From Macrotis lagotis (taxonomy: Eukaryota; Chordata; Mammalia; Peramelemorphia; Peramelidae): a stretch of DNA of 64,000 nucleotides. The notes under the pieces are model-generated. The model saw only the letters and a list, made by a program, of their open reading frames with translations. It was not told where the DNA came from and ran no database searches. Made by a program: the position numbers and the translations under genes. The stretch spans positions 264,175,609 to 264,239,608 of the forward strand of contig NC_133666.1 in NCBI RefSeq assembly GCF_037893015.1, read 5' to 3'. This document shows positions 23,796 to 34,984 of the stretch, one piece after another. The first letter of the stretch is position 1. Each line of letters begins with the position of its first letter.

Positions 23796-24227
23796 TGAAT
23801 AAAGCAGTTTAGTAAGGTTTTTTTTTCTTTTTCTAGGTTTTTGCAAGGCAAATGGGGTTAAGTGGCTTGCCCAAGGCCCCACAGCTAGGTAATTATTAAG
23901 TGTCTGAGACCTGATTTGAACCCAGGTACTCCTGACTCCAAGGCCGGTGCTTTATCCACTATGCCACCTAGCCACCCCAGTTTAGTAAGTTTTATTAGAC
24001 CATAACCCCATTTGAGGAGTTTCATGGCAAGAACACTAGGATGATTTGGCAACTCCTCATTTTTCAGATGAGGAAACTGAGACACAGGAGTAATTAAGTG
24101 ACTTTCCTAGAGTCACATATGTATTAGGCATCTGAGGCTACATCTGAACTCAGGAAGAGAAGTCTTCCTGACTCTAGGCCTGGTACCCTATCCACTTTGC
24201 CACCTAGCTGCCCTTTGAATAAAGCAG
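23796..24227 (-). repeat. Older marsupial SINE, host of a nested SINE, with flanking duplications
   Basis: A reversed SINE with the two-part body 'ttttcagatgaggaaactga' and 'ttcctgactctaggcctggt' and head 'ccacttttgccacctagctg'-like text. It is flanked by tgaataaagcag at 23796-23807 and 24216-24227, the target-site duplication of its own insertion. A second SINE interrupts its tail. Confidence 0.8.
23805..23990 (-). repeat. Nested younger marsupial SINE with target-site duplications
   Basis: The body at 23817-23978 reads 'aatggggttaagtggcttgc', 'ctgatttgaacccaggta' and head 'tatgccacctagccac'. A 12-bp duplication, cagtttagtaag, lies at 23805-23816 and 23979-23990. It sits wholly inside the duplication-bounded span of the older element, so it inserted later. 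Confidence 0.9.
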
Positions 24228-24239
24228 ATATGTTGTCTT

Positions 24240-24455
24240 TAATGAGATTGCAGAGGAACCTTAGTGACACAGTGGATATAATGCAGCCAAGAGGTCAAAT
24301 TTCACCTCAGACATTAGACTGCCTCAGTTTCCTCAATTGTAAAGTAGTACCTACTTCCCAAGTTACATATCAAAGTCATTGTGAGGATCAAATGAGATAT
24401 AGTATTTGTACAGAACTGAGCACAGAGCCTGGCTCATAGTAGATGCCTAAAAAAT
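24240..24455 (+). repeat. Marsupial SINE (MON/MIR-like) ending in a microsatellite
   Basis: A plus-oriented body: 'cctcagtttcctcaattgta', 'gtgaggatcaaatgagatat', and end 'ctcatagtagatgcctaaaa'. Its 3' tail runs directly into the CTTC repeat. Confidence 0.75.
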
Positions 24456-24551
24456 GCTTCCTTCCTTCCTTCCTTCCTTCCTTCCTTCCTTCCTTCCTTC
24501 CTTCCTTCCTTCCTTCCTTCCTTCCTTCCTTCCTTCCTTCCTTCCTTCCTT
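24456..24551. repeat. (CTTC)n microsatellite
   Basis: About 24 pure tetranucleotide units grown from a SINE tail. The long proline/serine/leucine or lysine/glycine ORFs here are artefacts of the repeat. Confidence 0.97.
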
Positions 24552-24672
24552 CTCCCTCCCTCCCTTCTTTCCTCCTTTTTTCTTCCCTTCTTCCTCCTTC
24601 TTTCCCTCCTTCTTTCCTTCACTTATTCCTTCCTTCCTCCCACTTTCCCTCTTCCTTTTCTCCCTTTCCCTT

Positions 24673-24704
<32 letters not shown>

Positions 24705-24780
24705 CCTTCCTTCTTTCTTTCCCTCCTTCCTTCCTCTTTTTCCTCCCTCTGTCCTGTCCCCTCCCTTCCTTTCCTTTCTC
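24552..24780. repeat. Impure polypyrimidine tract
   Basis: A pyrimidine-only or nearly pyrimidine-only strand made of degenerate CTTC, CCTC and a (CT)n core (about 24682-24703). It forms a 320-bp homopurine/homopyrimidine block with the pure tract. Confidence 0.9.
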
Positions 24781-25019
24781 ACATAGCGGTCTATACAACT
24801 ATGTCTCTCTGGGTAGACCTCCATCTCCATTTTGTACCCTGAAGCCCAAGGCCATTGAGGGCTTCTTCAGTAGCCTGAAACCTTTTCAGTTTAGTGTCCA
24901 TAAATTGACATAGAGTGCCTTTTGACATAGAGTGCCTTTTGGCCCAATAAATGTCTTTGCCACTGGGTACATATTATGACTGAGGCTGGATTTGGATATA
25001 TACCTGTCTTCTAGACAGG

Positions 25020-26160
25020 TATATTGACTTGTTAAAGTGTTTGCGTGTCATACTACTCTTCCAAAATCTTTTATTTCCTTGACTTTGTGCTATAATCACC
25101 ATAATAATCCTAATATCATCATAGAACATTTTATAACTATTTCCTTAATGTCTTTCTCCAGAGAACTCAAAATATACTTATATTTTTATAGTTATCATTC
25201 AGTTTACTCTCACATTTATTTTAATAAGTATTTCCTTTTAGGAAATACCAGTTCACTCCCCCAAGACATTTTTAAAAATTAATATTTTTCTGTTACTGAT
25301 TTAGGAAAATCCTAATTGCTAATGTAAGTTAATATAATTCACCTCCTTTATCAAGAGGATATGACTATAACTGGCCCAATTTGACCTTGAAAGAGAATGT
25401 ACAAATGCATCTTTTTCTGTTGGAGGAAAAAGTCATGGTGTGATAACACTCTGATATATTAAAAATACACATGCCCACACAAAACAAAAATCCATTAAAC
25501 AACTTTAAATTTGTATACCCAAACTCCCCCAAATATGTATTATATGATATTTTTAGATTCTATTATAGCTTCTTAGGCTCCTATCTTACTGTTGTTATAC
25601 ATTAAACATGCAGAGTAGGAAAAGAGTCTTCACTTTTCTGAGTGACATCTGGGTCAGAGCCTAGAGATACCCAAGCAGCAGGACAGGCTCTAGTTCAATG
25701 TGTTCATGTTTGGGAAGATTGCCCAGAGACAGACAGTAAAATGAGTAGAACAACAAGGATTTTATCCCCATTGACTGGAAGAGGACCAAAAAACTGCTCT
25801 GTAAAAGAGAAAAGGGCAGGATCTTGGCAGCAGGCTTAGGGCTATCCAGAAGATCAAAGACTTTCATCCATTGGAAGGACCTAGTCTGGCTTGACCTGGC
25901 AGCATCTTTCTTTCCTCCCTTCTGTCACCAGTCTGAATTGGGTCATTATAGGAGCCTGACTCATTCTAAACAAGGGGATTTTGGGGTTCAATATCATCAG
26001 TGCAATGAATTTCATGTCTGGGAGAAGATTCACCTTCTTCTATTGGATATAGAAGGAAGAAAGGCCTCTGATGCGTTCTGCTATTATAGTTAGATGTCTT
26101 TACTTTCAGGGAGATAACTAACAAAGAAAAGTAGAAGTGGAAAATGCATTCCATATGATA
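25020..26160. other. No recognisable gene
   Basis: Intronic sequence whose ORFs look like chance frames. No repeat family could be named with confidence. Confidence 0.35.
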
Positions 26161-26164
26161 CCAG

Positions 26165-26830
26165 GATCTTACTGGGTTTTTTCACTCGACTCCTTCTTAC
26201 TCTACCCTGCACCATTTCTTGCCCAGTTCCCCTTCCTGATATTTATATTTCTGTCAGTTGTACCCTCATTTTCTTAGTCACTCATGCCTAAACCTTAGAA
26301 TCACCATTTAGGCTTCTCTTGTGATTCCTTGACACTCCCTTTGTCATTTTTCTCATCTTCTTTCCTTTCCATTTTAATCATGGCCTTCTTGATTCCTTAA
26401 TTTAAATTAATCTCTTCATTCCCAACCTATTTCAGTAATCTCCTAAGAGTCCCTAACTTGTCTTTCCCCACCCATACAATATATTCTTTACAATTGCTTC
26501 CAGATTAATCTTCCTAAAATATTTTCATTATGCCAATTCATAAATAATAAAAAAAAAAACCCAAGCTGTCAAAGGTTCCACATTGTCCTCAGTCTGGCCC
26601 TCACTATGCTCAGCTGCTAGTCTCAAATGATCCCCCTGGCCTTATCTTCCACCTCTTCCCAAAAGAGCTCTTTGCTCTAGGCAAGATTGTTTATTCATTG
26701 TTCTTAGAAAATCAACTCCTTACTCCTGCCTTTGTGAGTCTGCTCACACTGCACCTCCAAATGTAATGAATGGCCTCCTTCCCCTTCTGTGAGTGGCTAA
26801 TTCTTACTTCATTTCTATTTTCCCTGTCAA
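26165..26830 (+). repeat. L2 LINE 3' portion
   Basis: Pyrimidine-rich L2-type text in order: 'ttccagattaatcttcctaa', 'tcctcagtctggccctcact', 'tgcctttgtgagtctgctca', 'cctccttccccttctgtgag'. This is the usual sense-strand 3' part of L2, heavily mutated. Confidence 0.65.
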
Positions 26831-26969
26831 AGAGTATGATTTTGTGACCATTAGGAAAAAAAGAAAAAAATCGTTAATGGAGAGTTGAGACCAAAAGACT
26901 TAGGAAACAACTATAGGAGGTTACCTAGATGATGTCTTCAGGGTGTATACTGGAGTGGAAAGGAGCTCT

Positions 26970-27130
26970 TGCACTGAAACCAAAGAATTGAATTCAATTC
27001 TTTCTTTTTATCCTTAAATCCTTGTATGAATTTGGACATGTTACTTACTTCTCTGGGTTTCAGTTTTTTAACTATAGGATAAGGGACTTGGATTTTATGT
27101 CCTTTGATATCTCTTCTAGCTGTGTATCAC
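26970..27130 (+). repeat. MIR-like SINE fossil
   Basis: The text 'tctctgggtttcagtttttt' and 'aagggacttggattttatgt' match plus-oriented MIR-type copies. Confidence 0.5.
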
Positions 27131-27204
27131 TGAATATTTGCAAACTGAAAGTGGTGCTAATGGTGCTAATGATCTCTAATGATTTTTAGTGATAAGCTAC
27201 TAGT

Positions 27205-27420
27205 GATTTTTTTGAAAAAATCATGGAGGATAGAAAAATTTCTAGACAATTGGGAAAGAGCAAATATTACCCTAATTTTCAAAAAAGGAAAGGATTATAG
27301 ACTAATGAACTATAAACAATTATAGTTTCTTAACTCATTTGCATGGAACTGTTTTGAGATTTAGGAGATTAAAAGTCACAAAATGAAAAAATCAAAGAAG
27401 TAGATGAACACTAAGGGATG
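27205..27420 (+). repeat. CR1/L3-type LINE fossil, RT fragment
   Basis: In one frame the plus strand reads ERANITLIFKKGKDYRLMNYK. This resembles the CR1/L3 reverse-transcriptase stretch 'W..A.V.PIFKKG...NYRPIS'. The surrounding frames are broken. Confidence 0.6.
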
Positions 27421-27639
27421 ATTCAATAAGAATTGGGAATTTAATAAGAGAGATCTGGTCAGTTTTAACATCATAAGTAATATATGGGTCACTGAACAGT
27501 AGGATGCTTTGTTTTAAGTCATTTGCAGTAATGAAGGTGGAGAACCTGGCAAATGAAGACTGAAGTAAAGGCAAGGGGAACTATGTGAAGAAGCTGGCAG
27601 ATTTATCAGTGTAGTGTCAGAAGGCTTATTTATTAAATT

Positions 27640-29085
27640 CCTAATTGGTTGGAGTAAAGGTTCAACCCCATTGAATAAGAACTTCAATGACAGATATTAT
27701 GCTTTTGTACTGCTTAGAATTTTAGAGAGGTCAAATCTCTCAGAAGGGCATGTAGCTATATTTTTTTTTTATGAACTCTGGTTGCTAATGTTGCCAGTAG
27801 AGCATTCTGGTGAGTAAATAGCTGTCTAGGCTTGGCTGTATTGCCAGCTTTATGAGCTTTGCAGTTCTCTGGCCTAAAGTGTACTTCTATACAAATTAAA
27901 AATGTAACATTTTCTTACCACACTTTCACGGATGATTGTGAATTGAAAGAACTTATAAATACTTTGACAGTTTGAGAGGAGATTTGCCCAGCTGGGAAGT
28001 GGTGAGGATCAAAAGGGTAGCAATTAGCAGCTAAATTCTTTCATATGGCACAAATGTTCTTGAACTGATAATGACATCAAAGCCAGCAGTGCATTTTGAG
28101 TCATCCTGAGCAAATGGGTTTCCTCACTCATATTTCTTTGGCAGATTTCTATAAATGTGTACCTATTCTGTTCTATAGATACTGACTGCACTGATGGGAG
28201 AATATGACCCATGCTTATAAACATAGATTTTGGTACATTTATTATTCCTGTATTTATCTTAGTATAGGAGTATCTTTTCTTTTGCTTTATTGTTAAATAA
28301 AGTTTAAGGTTAAAATCTAAATGTAAGATTGATGTGAATGTCTAGGTTTAAGCAAATGAAAACCCACTGAAGGGGACTTGAGAGACAGAGTGGTGAGGAT
28401 AGGTAGTGAATTCCTCTAATAACAGGATTATCCCTAGGATCCTGAGAGAAGATGAGTGTAACTACATGGTCATGTTCCTTCTTTGGGAACTTAGTTCTGT
28501 CAATATTCTCAAACTCATTCCTTTTTAAACTACCACTGCAGCCAAAGTGGAGAATCTTTATAGCCTTCACTCTCTGTGTAGCCATATGTGACTGGGCAAG
28601 CATGTATTTGTTATATCTAATTATACCTAATGGATTCACATAGAGGGCAAAGAATTGAGTCTGTCATTAAGGATTTTTTTTATTTTGGTCAGAATTTGAT
28701 ACTTAATTGCCACACATCCCTGAAAGACATTTTATAATTTCTAATATTATAAAACTTTGTTAAATTGGACAAATATGAGTCTCAATTATGGCATGCCTTA
28801 AGAAATATTTAAGGCAACTACGAATCTAAATTAGCAATCAAAAGTTGCTTGGTGAGACTGAAATCAGAGCAAAGGGATAGACATAGCTTTTTAAGATTAT
28901 GCTCCCCTGGCTGGTTAATGGTGGTGATGGACAATCTGGAGAATGATCTCTATTCCATTATAAAAGACTTACTAATGAATGAGTTCTTATAGGGGACAAC
29001 TACTAGAAAATACTGTAAAAACACTAGTATGTTCTTATTCTCTTATTCTTTTTCCTCCTCTTAAATTGTATGAATCACTTTATAT
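27640..29085. other. No recognisable gene
   Basis: AT-rich intronic sequence in which I recognise neither a repeat family nor an exon. Confidence 0.35.
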
Positions 29086-29089
29086 TATA

Positions 29090-29160
29090 ACCTTGCCTTG
29101 AAAAGCACAGTGTCTGGCACAGAGCAAGCTTTAAATCTCCTCTGGTTAATTGATTAAAGG
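29090..29160 (+). repeat. L2 3'-end-like fragment
   Basis: The text 'cacagtgtctggcacagagc' followed by 'aagctttaaat' fits the L2 terminus. Confidence 0.5.
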
Positions 29161-29214
29161 CTATAATTAGATTCTAGCTTATCTTTTACATGGTTACATT
29201 TTAGTTGGTCATTC

Positions 29215-29720
29215 ATCAAATATTTATTAAGCCTCTACTCTGAGCCAAGCATTGTTTTAGGAACTGGAATAAGTAGAAAATTTAAGTAAGATACAGTTCT
29301 TATGTGTTTTACAATTTTTAGAGATAAATTACATGATTATGTGGTAAAGAATTCTAAGGCAAAGCGATTTATGAAATTCATTGGAGAGATCAAGGAAGAC
29401 TTCATGGAGGGGGTTAGTCTTTAAGGGGTTAAAATTTGATGATAATAGTGGAAGACCTCCCAGAAATGGGAGTTGGGAGCTGCAAAGGCATAGAGATCAC
29501 TGAGCATATGAGATAGGAAAAGTCATTTTTGTCATTTTGAGTATTTGTAGTGTCTTAATGAGACAAGGTTGCAAAGGGAAGACGTTGCCAGATTGTAGAA
29601 GTCTTTGAATGCCAGATAAATGGACCTGAGATAAAAAAAAAAGATTTTTCAACAGAGAAATGACATGTCCATATCAATATGAAAGAATAATTATATTGAA
29701 AAACAACTTGAAGCATGAAT
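29215..29720 (-). repeat. L2 LINE 3' part, antisense
   Basis: It begins with 'aaatatttattaagcctcta' and 'gccaagcattgttttagg', the reversed L2 terminus. It continues with 'gagctgcaaaggcatagaga', 'agtctttgaatgccaga' and 'agagaaatgacatg', all in the order of reversed L2 sequence. Confidence 0.65.
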
Positions 29721-29774
29721 TGGAGAGGAAAGAAAGTAGAGTCAGAAAGATGAAATTGTAGGACTTTGAAAGTC

Positions 29775-29970
29775 ATCATGGTATAATGTGAAGAGTGCTG
29801 GATTAGAAGCCAAATATCCTAGATTTTAATCCTGCCTTTATCATATTTTCCACCTGTGTGATATAGGACAAATCATTTAACTTTTCTGAGCCTCAGCTTC
29901 TGTATCTATAAAATGAATAGGTTGAACTATATGGCTCCTAAGTTCCCCTATGTCTCTTAATCTATGATCC
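29775..29970 (+). repeat. MIR-like SINE fossil
   Basis: The text 'gagcctcagcttctgtatct' and 'gttgaactatatggctccta' are plus-oriented MIR core and 3' text. Confidence 0.6.
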
Positions 29971-31205
29971 TGTGATCCTCCATATTTATCACAGGTGGAA
30001 GTCACAAAACAATTGAGATGAGAGCTGAATGGCTGGTACATACAATGATAGAAAAAATTTTGAATATTTACTGGGGAACTGAGGTAGAGTGTTGGTAAGG
30101 GTCAGACAGGGGAATGATGAAGCAGCAGTTAGGATTCATCTGAGATCATGAATGATGCATGTGCATTAGGGGAAATCATGAAACGAGACCTACATTAAAA
30201 CCTGTATAAAATATGGAAGCTATTTATTCTTTCTTCTGGGTTTCCTAAAACTATGGGAATCTCTGATGAATACATATTTGAAAAATAAAAGACTTATTTG
30301 GTAAATACCTATATTTAATCAATGCATTTACAAATCTTCTCTGAAAGTTTATGTTTATACATGGTTTTTTCTTCTGGTTTTTTTATGACAATTTTCAGTT
30401 TTTATTTCAGTTTTATTTATTTTTATTTCAACATTTTCTGACCTTCTTAATTTACTTATATGTGATCTACTACCTGTATCTACTAAATATGTAAATATTT
30501 TCTTGACTCTATGGAAATTATTAGTATCAAAAAAGAAAGATGGAAGAGCCTTGCATTATTAGCTATACCTACTAAATCACAATTCTGTCTCTCCTTTATG
30601 GCTAACATACATTAACTTGGAACAGCATGTCTTGGCTTTATTTGATGAAAAAGCAGCCATCCTAGGAAAGGAACCTAAAGGTTTTAGGATTCTTTATATT
30701 CTCTTGCTTGATTCTAAAAGCTCAGTGGGATAAAGCCAGGCCCCAGGAGAGATGAATTCTTTTTTTGAATCCATTGCCTAGGAATATCAAGTTAGATCCA
30801 GAAGAATCATTGTCAGAGGGAGGCCTTAATAGTAGCCCATTGGTATCAATATACAAAGAGGTCTGACTGATACTGAGCAATATTTACTGTTTCAGCTAAG
30901 GATAACACAAGAAGGAATGGTCTAAGATTTAACAGGAGGGCATTGAGTTAGACATTGCAAAGAGTTTTCAGAGTAAAGAGTTATGATGCACTCACTCATT
31001 CTTTAACCCCTTGCAATCTAGGTTCCATCTCTACCACTCTACTGAAACTGTTATCTGAAAGGTCATTAAAGATCTCCTTTTTCCTAAATCTGATTACCTT
31101 TTCTCATCCTTTACCATGTGCCACAGTTTTGTAACATCTGATATTGTTGACTTCTCCCTTTCCTTCTGGGTACTTTCTCCTCCTTTGACTTCCCTTTTGA
31201 CTGGA

Positions 31206-31700
31206 CTTTGATGAAAGAAAAATGATTATTTCTCTCTCATATCAATAGTCAAATATTAAAATTGGGGAGATCCCAGGTTTCTTCCTTTGTTTTATTTCCT
31301 TGTCTAATTTCTCAAGGGTGAGGCTAATAGTAGATAGAATAACCATTGTCCTCATTTTGGGTATTTCTATTCCACCCAACTAGCTCAAGCTTGGATGGGG
31401 GATATAGATTCCTAGTCTAGATTGCCCAAGGTTGGGAGTGGGAATCGTCTCTCTCTGTCCAAGAGTGACATGAGTCATTCAGTCCCTCACTGGAGTGAAC
31501 TCACTTCTCTTTCTAAAGTCTACCTCTCATTAAACTGGCAACCAAGTGGAGTTCATCACTATCTTCAGGAATTCCCCTCTTTCAGGGGCATATAAGTTGT
31601 GAGCCCAACACTGCCACCATAACTTTGGCATTTGAGAATATCACTGACCTTTTATTAAAAATTCTTGAATTATTAATAAAATGATTATGTCGCACAGAAA
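31206..31700 (+). repeat. Unassigned block within L2, possible solo LTR
   Basis: A stretch without L2 similarity lies between two L2 parts. Near its right end it has 'cattaataaaatg'-like polyadenylation text ('attaataaaatgattatg') and then 'tcgca', like the end of some LTRs. No terminal duplication was found, so the LTR reading is weak. Confidence 0.25.
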
Positions 31701-31729
31701 TTACATCTCTTGAACTTCTTAAATGCCAC

Positions 31730-32025
31730 AGGTGGAACACCAGCCCTGGAGTTAGGAGGATCTGAGTTCAAATCTCAGATACTTGAGACTTACTAGCTAT
31801 GTGATCTTGGGCAAGTCATTTAACCCTGATTGTCTTTCACCCAGGGTCCTCTCCAAACATCCTGATCCATATCTGACCATTAGATCCAGATGGCTATGAA
31901 GGAAAAAATGAGACTAGTGACTTAGCACAGCCCCCCTCATTCAAATCCAATTCACATGCTTGTCTTGGCATCACTTCTCTGACATCATTGTCTTCTTCAA
32001 GAATGAAGAATAAACAACAAATGCC
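31730..32025 (+). repeat. Composite marsupial SINE, full length
   Basis: The tRNA-like head 'aggatctgagttcaaatctc' and '..gatcttgggcaagtcattt' join a long 3' part: 'catcctgatccatatctgac', 'gagactagtgacttagcaca', 'cttgtcttggcatcacttct', 'gaatgaagaataaacaacaa'. Other copies lie at 44110-44429 and 55790-56095, and 3' fragments at about 40275, 45190 and 59570. The 3' part may be borrowed from an RTE-type LINE. Confidence 0.75.
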
Positions 32026-32239
32026 ACAGACAGTTCTCCTTCCAATTCTCTGATCACTCCTTTTGTTTCTTTAAGTTCAAATTTCTAAGGGACAATCCTT
32101 TAACCATCACTTCTCTCTACAAACTCTTGGTACTCTTAGCCAGTCAGTTTTCAGTTTTACCTCTGCTAGCTAACTCTCAAATCTGTATATTCATAACTGT
32201 TATCTTTTCTAGGTTCTCAAGAATTTCCAACAATCTGAC

Positions 32240-32470
32240 AATCTTGCTGAATGTAGATGAAGAGATCTTAAATCATTAAGTTCTACAATATAGTTTTGTA
32301 GGACAGAATAGAGAGGTTAAACCCATTATCCAGTAAGCATTTTATAAATACTTCTTGAGTTGATTTGTGAAAGATAGCAGCTAGACAGGATTTGAACCAA
32401 AATCTCATACTTCAACAATAATTGATGATGATGATGATGATGGTGATTTAAATCAACATTTAGAAAACAT
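32240..32470 (-). repeat. MIR-like fossil with (TGA)n
   Basis: The text 'gctagacaggatttgaacca' suggests a reversed CORE-SINE. A TGA/GAT run at about 32423-32445 follows. Confidence 0.4.
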
Positions 32471-32914
32471 TTTCAAGTTTGCAAAAGTGGTTTACTGGTT
32501 TTCTGTCCACTACAATAAAAAATGTCTATCAGCATTCCAAGCTCATTAAAACTAAACAAAAATTCTTCATCTTTTCCGTAAAGCATGTCTTGCCTCCTAA
32601 CTTCTTTATTTTGGTCAGTGGATTCACAATCTCCAAGTCACTTAGTCTCAACCCTTTGGAATAATCTTTGACTACTCTCTCTCTCTTTCAACTTTGACAT
32701 TCTATTAGTTGCCAAGAACTATTGATTTTGCTTCCATAATATCCTCAAATTGGTCTTCATTATTTTTTTTCACTGCCAATGCATTCCCTCTTGGACTGCT
32801 GCTGTTCAATTCCATTAACTCTCTTAGTCTACTGTCACAGCTTTCCAATTAATCCTTTTTATTTCTTTCAGTTTTAAATGGTTCAGGTTTATCTTATTTA
32901 CCATTGTATTCAAT

Positions 32915-33065
32915 GGTAAAGTGATCAAAATCCCTGATTTGCCATTTAATTATCTGTGTACCCTTGGCCAAGTCATTTTACCTCAATAGGCCTCAGTTTC
33001 CTCAACTGTAAAAATAAAGGGATTACATTATCTGACTTCTTAGGTCCCTTTTAGCTTTAAGTATA
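32915..33065 (+). repeat. MIR SINE fossil
   Basis: The text 'cctcagtttcctcaactgta' and 'taggtcccttttagctttaa' are plus-oriented MIR. Confidence 0.7.
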
Positions 33066-33285
33066 TATAGTCCTAAAAATAATCACAGTCTTAATCAATT
33101 CACTCCATTTATCACAAACCTTAAACGATTTTACACAGACTTACCACATAAAGTCAAATTCTTCATCTGGCATTTAAGGTCCTCCACAAAAAGTGGACAT
33201 GCATATTTAAATCACAGTAATATGTAATATGTCACATTGTAACTCTTTTTAGTAAATCACTCTCATGTTCAAACTTAGTGTAGAC

Positions 33286-33415
33286 AACCAATCACCTGAT
33301 CAAACTGCTATCTCCTAATTTCTACAACCCACCAGATTTAACTACTTTAGTTCTACTTGTTGTTGTTTTTTAATTTAAATTTTTTGTTGTTTAATCTGGT
33401 TCCTTTTTTAATTCT
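33286..33415 (+). repeat. Local direct repeat, copy 1
   Basis: It shares ordered text with 34402-34535: 'aaccaatcacctgatca', 'cagatttaactactttag', 'ttttttaatttaaatttt' and 'aatctggttcctt'. The offset is about 1.12 kb, same orientation. Confidence 0.7.
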
Positions 33416-33589
33416 TATTAAGAAGCCTGAATCAGACCTCCAGTGTCATCTCCAATAAGTGACAAAACAAAACAAAAGCTCAAGTGAGCTAATGAACAAA
33501 GAGGATTCAGAAAATACTTTGTATCTATGAACCACCCCCATGTGGTTCAATCTGACTGGTTAAGCAGTTAATCCTAGCCTTCTGTCTTA

Positions 33590-33812
33590 CCCACTTTCTC
33601 TTTCTCTTATTTCTCTCTTCACATTCTCTTCTTTATCACCCTTTTCCCCATTTCCTCTCCTTTCTATCATATTTTCCCTTTCTCTCTTTGCCTTTTTTCC
33701 CTTCCTTCTGTCTCTCCTCTATCTTTTCTTCTCTTCTTTCCCTCCCCTACTCTTTCTCTCTCCATCCCTCTTTTCTTTTTCCTTCTGTCTCCTCTCTATT
33801 TCCCTTCCTTTT
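33590..33812. repeat. Impure polypyrimidine tract
   Basis: About 220 bp of almost only C and T on the plus strand (TCTCTT, CCTTCC variants). Confidence 0.85.
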
Positions 33813-34401
33813 TATAGGTTACATAAAGCATACTTGTCTTTGATCTAAAAGAGAGAAAGAAGATCCTGGAATATAGCCAATTACTATAAATATACATGCA
33901 TGTGCATACACATAACATACATATGCACACATTTATCTACATGTATATTATGTGCATAAAAGCATACATGCATAATACACACCCAAATATATACACACAT
34001 GTATATATACACACATACATAGACATGAAAGTAGACCATGGGATGGGAAAGACATGACAGTCATACTTCCTTACCTTACTAAGGTGCTTCCATGCTAGGA
34101 AATGCATCTCTGTTTCTATATTACTGCGTGGCATTCCTATACTGATTGAGCCATATGATTCTTCTCTGTGAAGATAGCATCCTATCTAACTGACATGAAC
34201 ATTCCAGTTCACTTGGAGGCTGAAATACTTAAAATAATTAATTCATTGGCTCTTTGTTTTATAAATCAATCTCTGGTGATTTGGAGTTGTGTGAATTCAT
34301 CCCTTAGGATGAATTTCTTACTGACCTTAGGTGGGACATCAAAATTGAATTATTTTACTCAAAAGGCTCTGCAGCACAGGTATACAATAGAAGGCAGTTT
34401 G

Positions 34402-34535
34402 GATAACCAATCAGCTGGTCAGTCTGCCATCTTCTAACTTCAACAAATTGTCAGATTTAACTACTTTAGCTCTAAGTTATTGTTTTTTTTAATTTAAATT
34501 TTTATGTTGTTCTAATCTGGTTCCTTCTTTTAACA
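34402..34535 (+). repeat. Local direct repeat, copy 2
   Basis: This is the partner of 33286-33415: 'aaccaatcagctggtca', 'cagatttaactactttag', 'aatttaaatttttatg' and 'aatctggttccttc'. Confidence 0.7.
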
Positions 34536-34984
34536 CACATACATACATGCAAATATTCATATGCAAACAGACACACCCCAGCTTATAATGTGTGGGTTTT
34601 TATTCCATTGGAATGAATTGGAACCAAAGTTGGAATAAATTCCAACATTTGTTCAATATGACTTGGGTGGGAGGGAATGAGAGCTATGTTAAATTTGAGG
34701 AAATGTCATATAAAGGAGGAATTAGAATTGCTTTGTTTGGTTCCAGATGACAAAATCAGAAAAAAAAAAACTTATGGAAGCTGTAAAGAGGTTGTTTTTA
34801 GGTTTATGTTGGGATATCCTTCTGAAGTACCAGATCTGTCCCTAAGTGGAATGGGCTGCTGGAAGAAGTGGTAGGAATCCCTCCTTTGAGGTCATCAGAG
34901 TTTGGAGGACCTCTTGTCAGTTATGTTAAAGACAGGCTCCCTTTGTCCATGGTCCTTTATAGCTCTCAAATTCTATAATCATGT

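Larger units (their letters stand above)
30985..33200 (+). repeat. Long L2 LINE in sense orientation, split by later insertions
   Basis: Segments appear in L2 order: 30985-31205 (RT-region text '..atattgttgacttctccct..'), about 32030-32220, 32550-32910 ('atctttgactactctctctc', 'attagttgccaagaactatt') and 33140-33200 ('catttaaggtcctccacaaa'). An unassigned block, a SINE and MIR copies separate them. No reading frame survives. Confidence 0.6.

Noticed and set aside
24434-24913. Long ORFs on both strands (up to 156 aa) rich in Pro/Ser/Phe/Leu or Lys/Glu/Gly
   Set aside because: They are translations of the CTTC and polypyrimidine repeat.
33937-34134. 65-aa minus-strand ORF with Cys/Tyr/Met-rich C-terminus
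   Set aside because: It covers a cryptic TACA/CATA repeat stretch; no homology is recognised.
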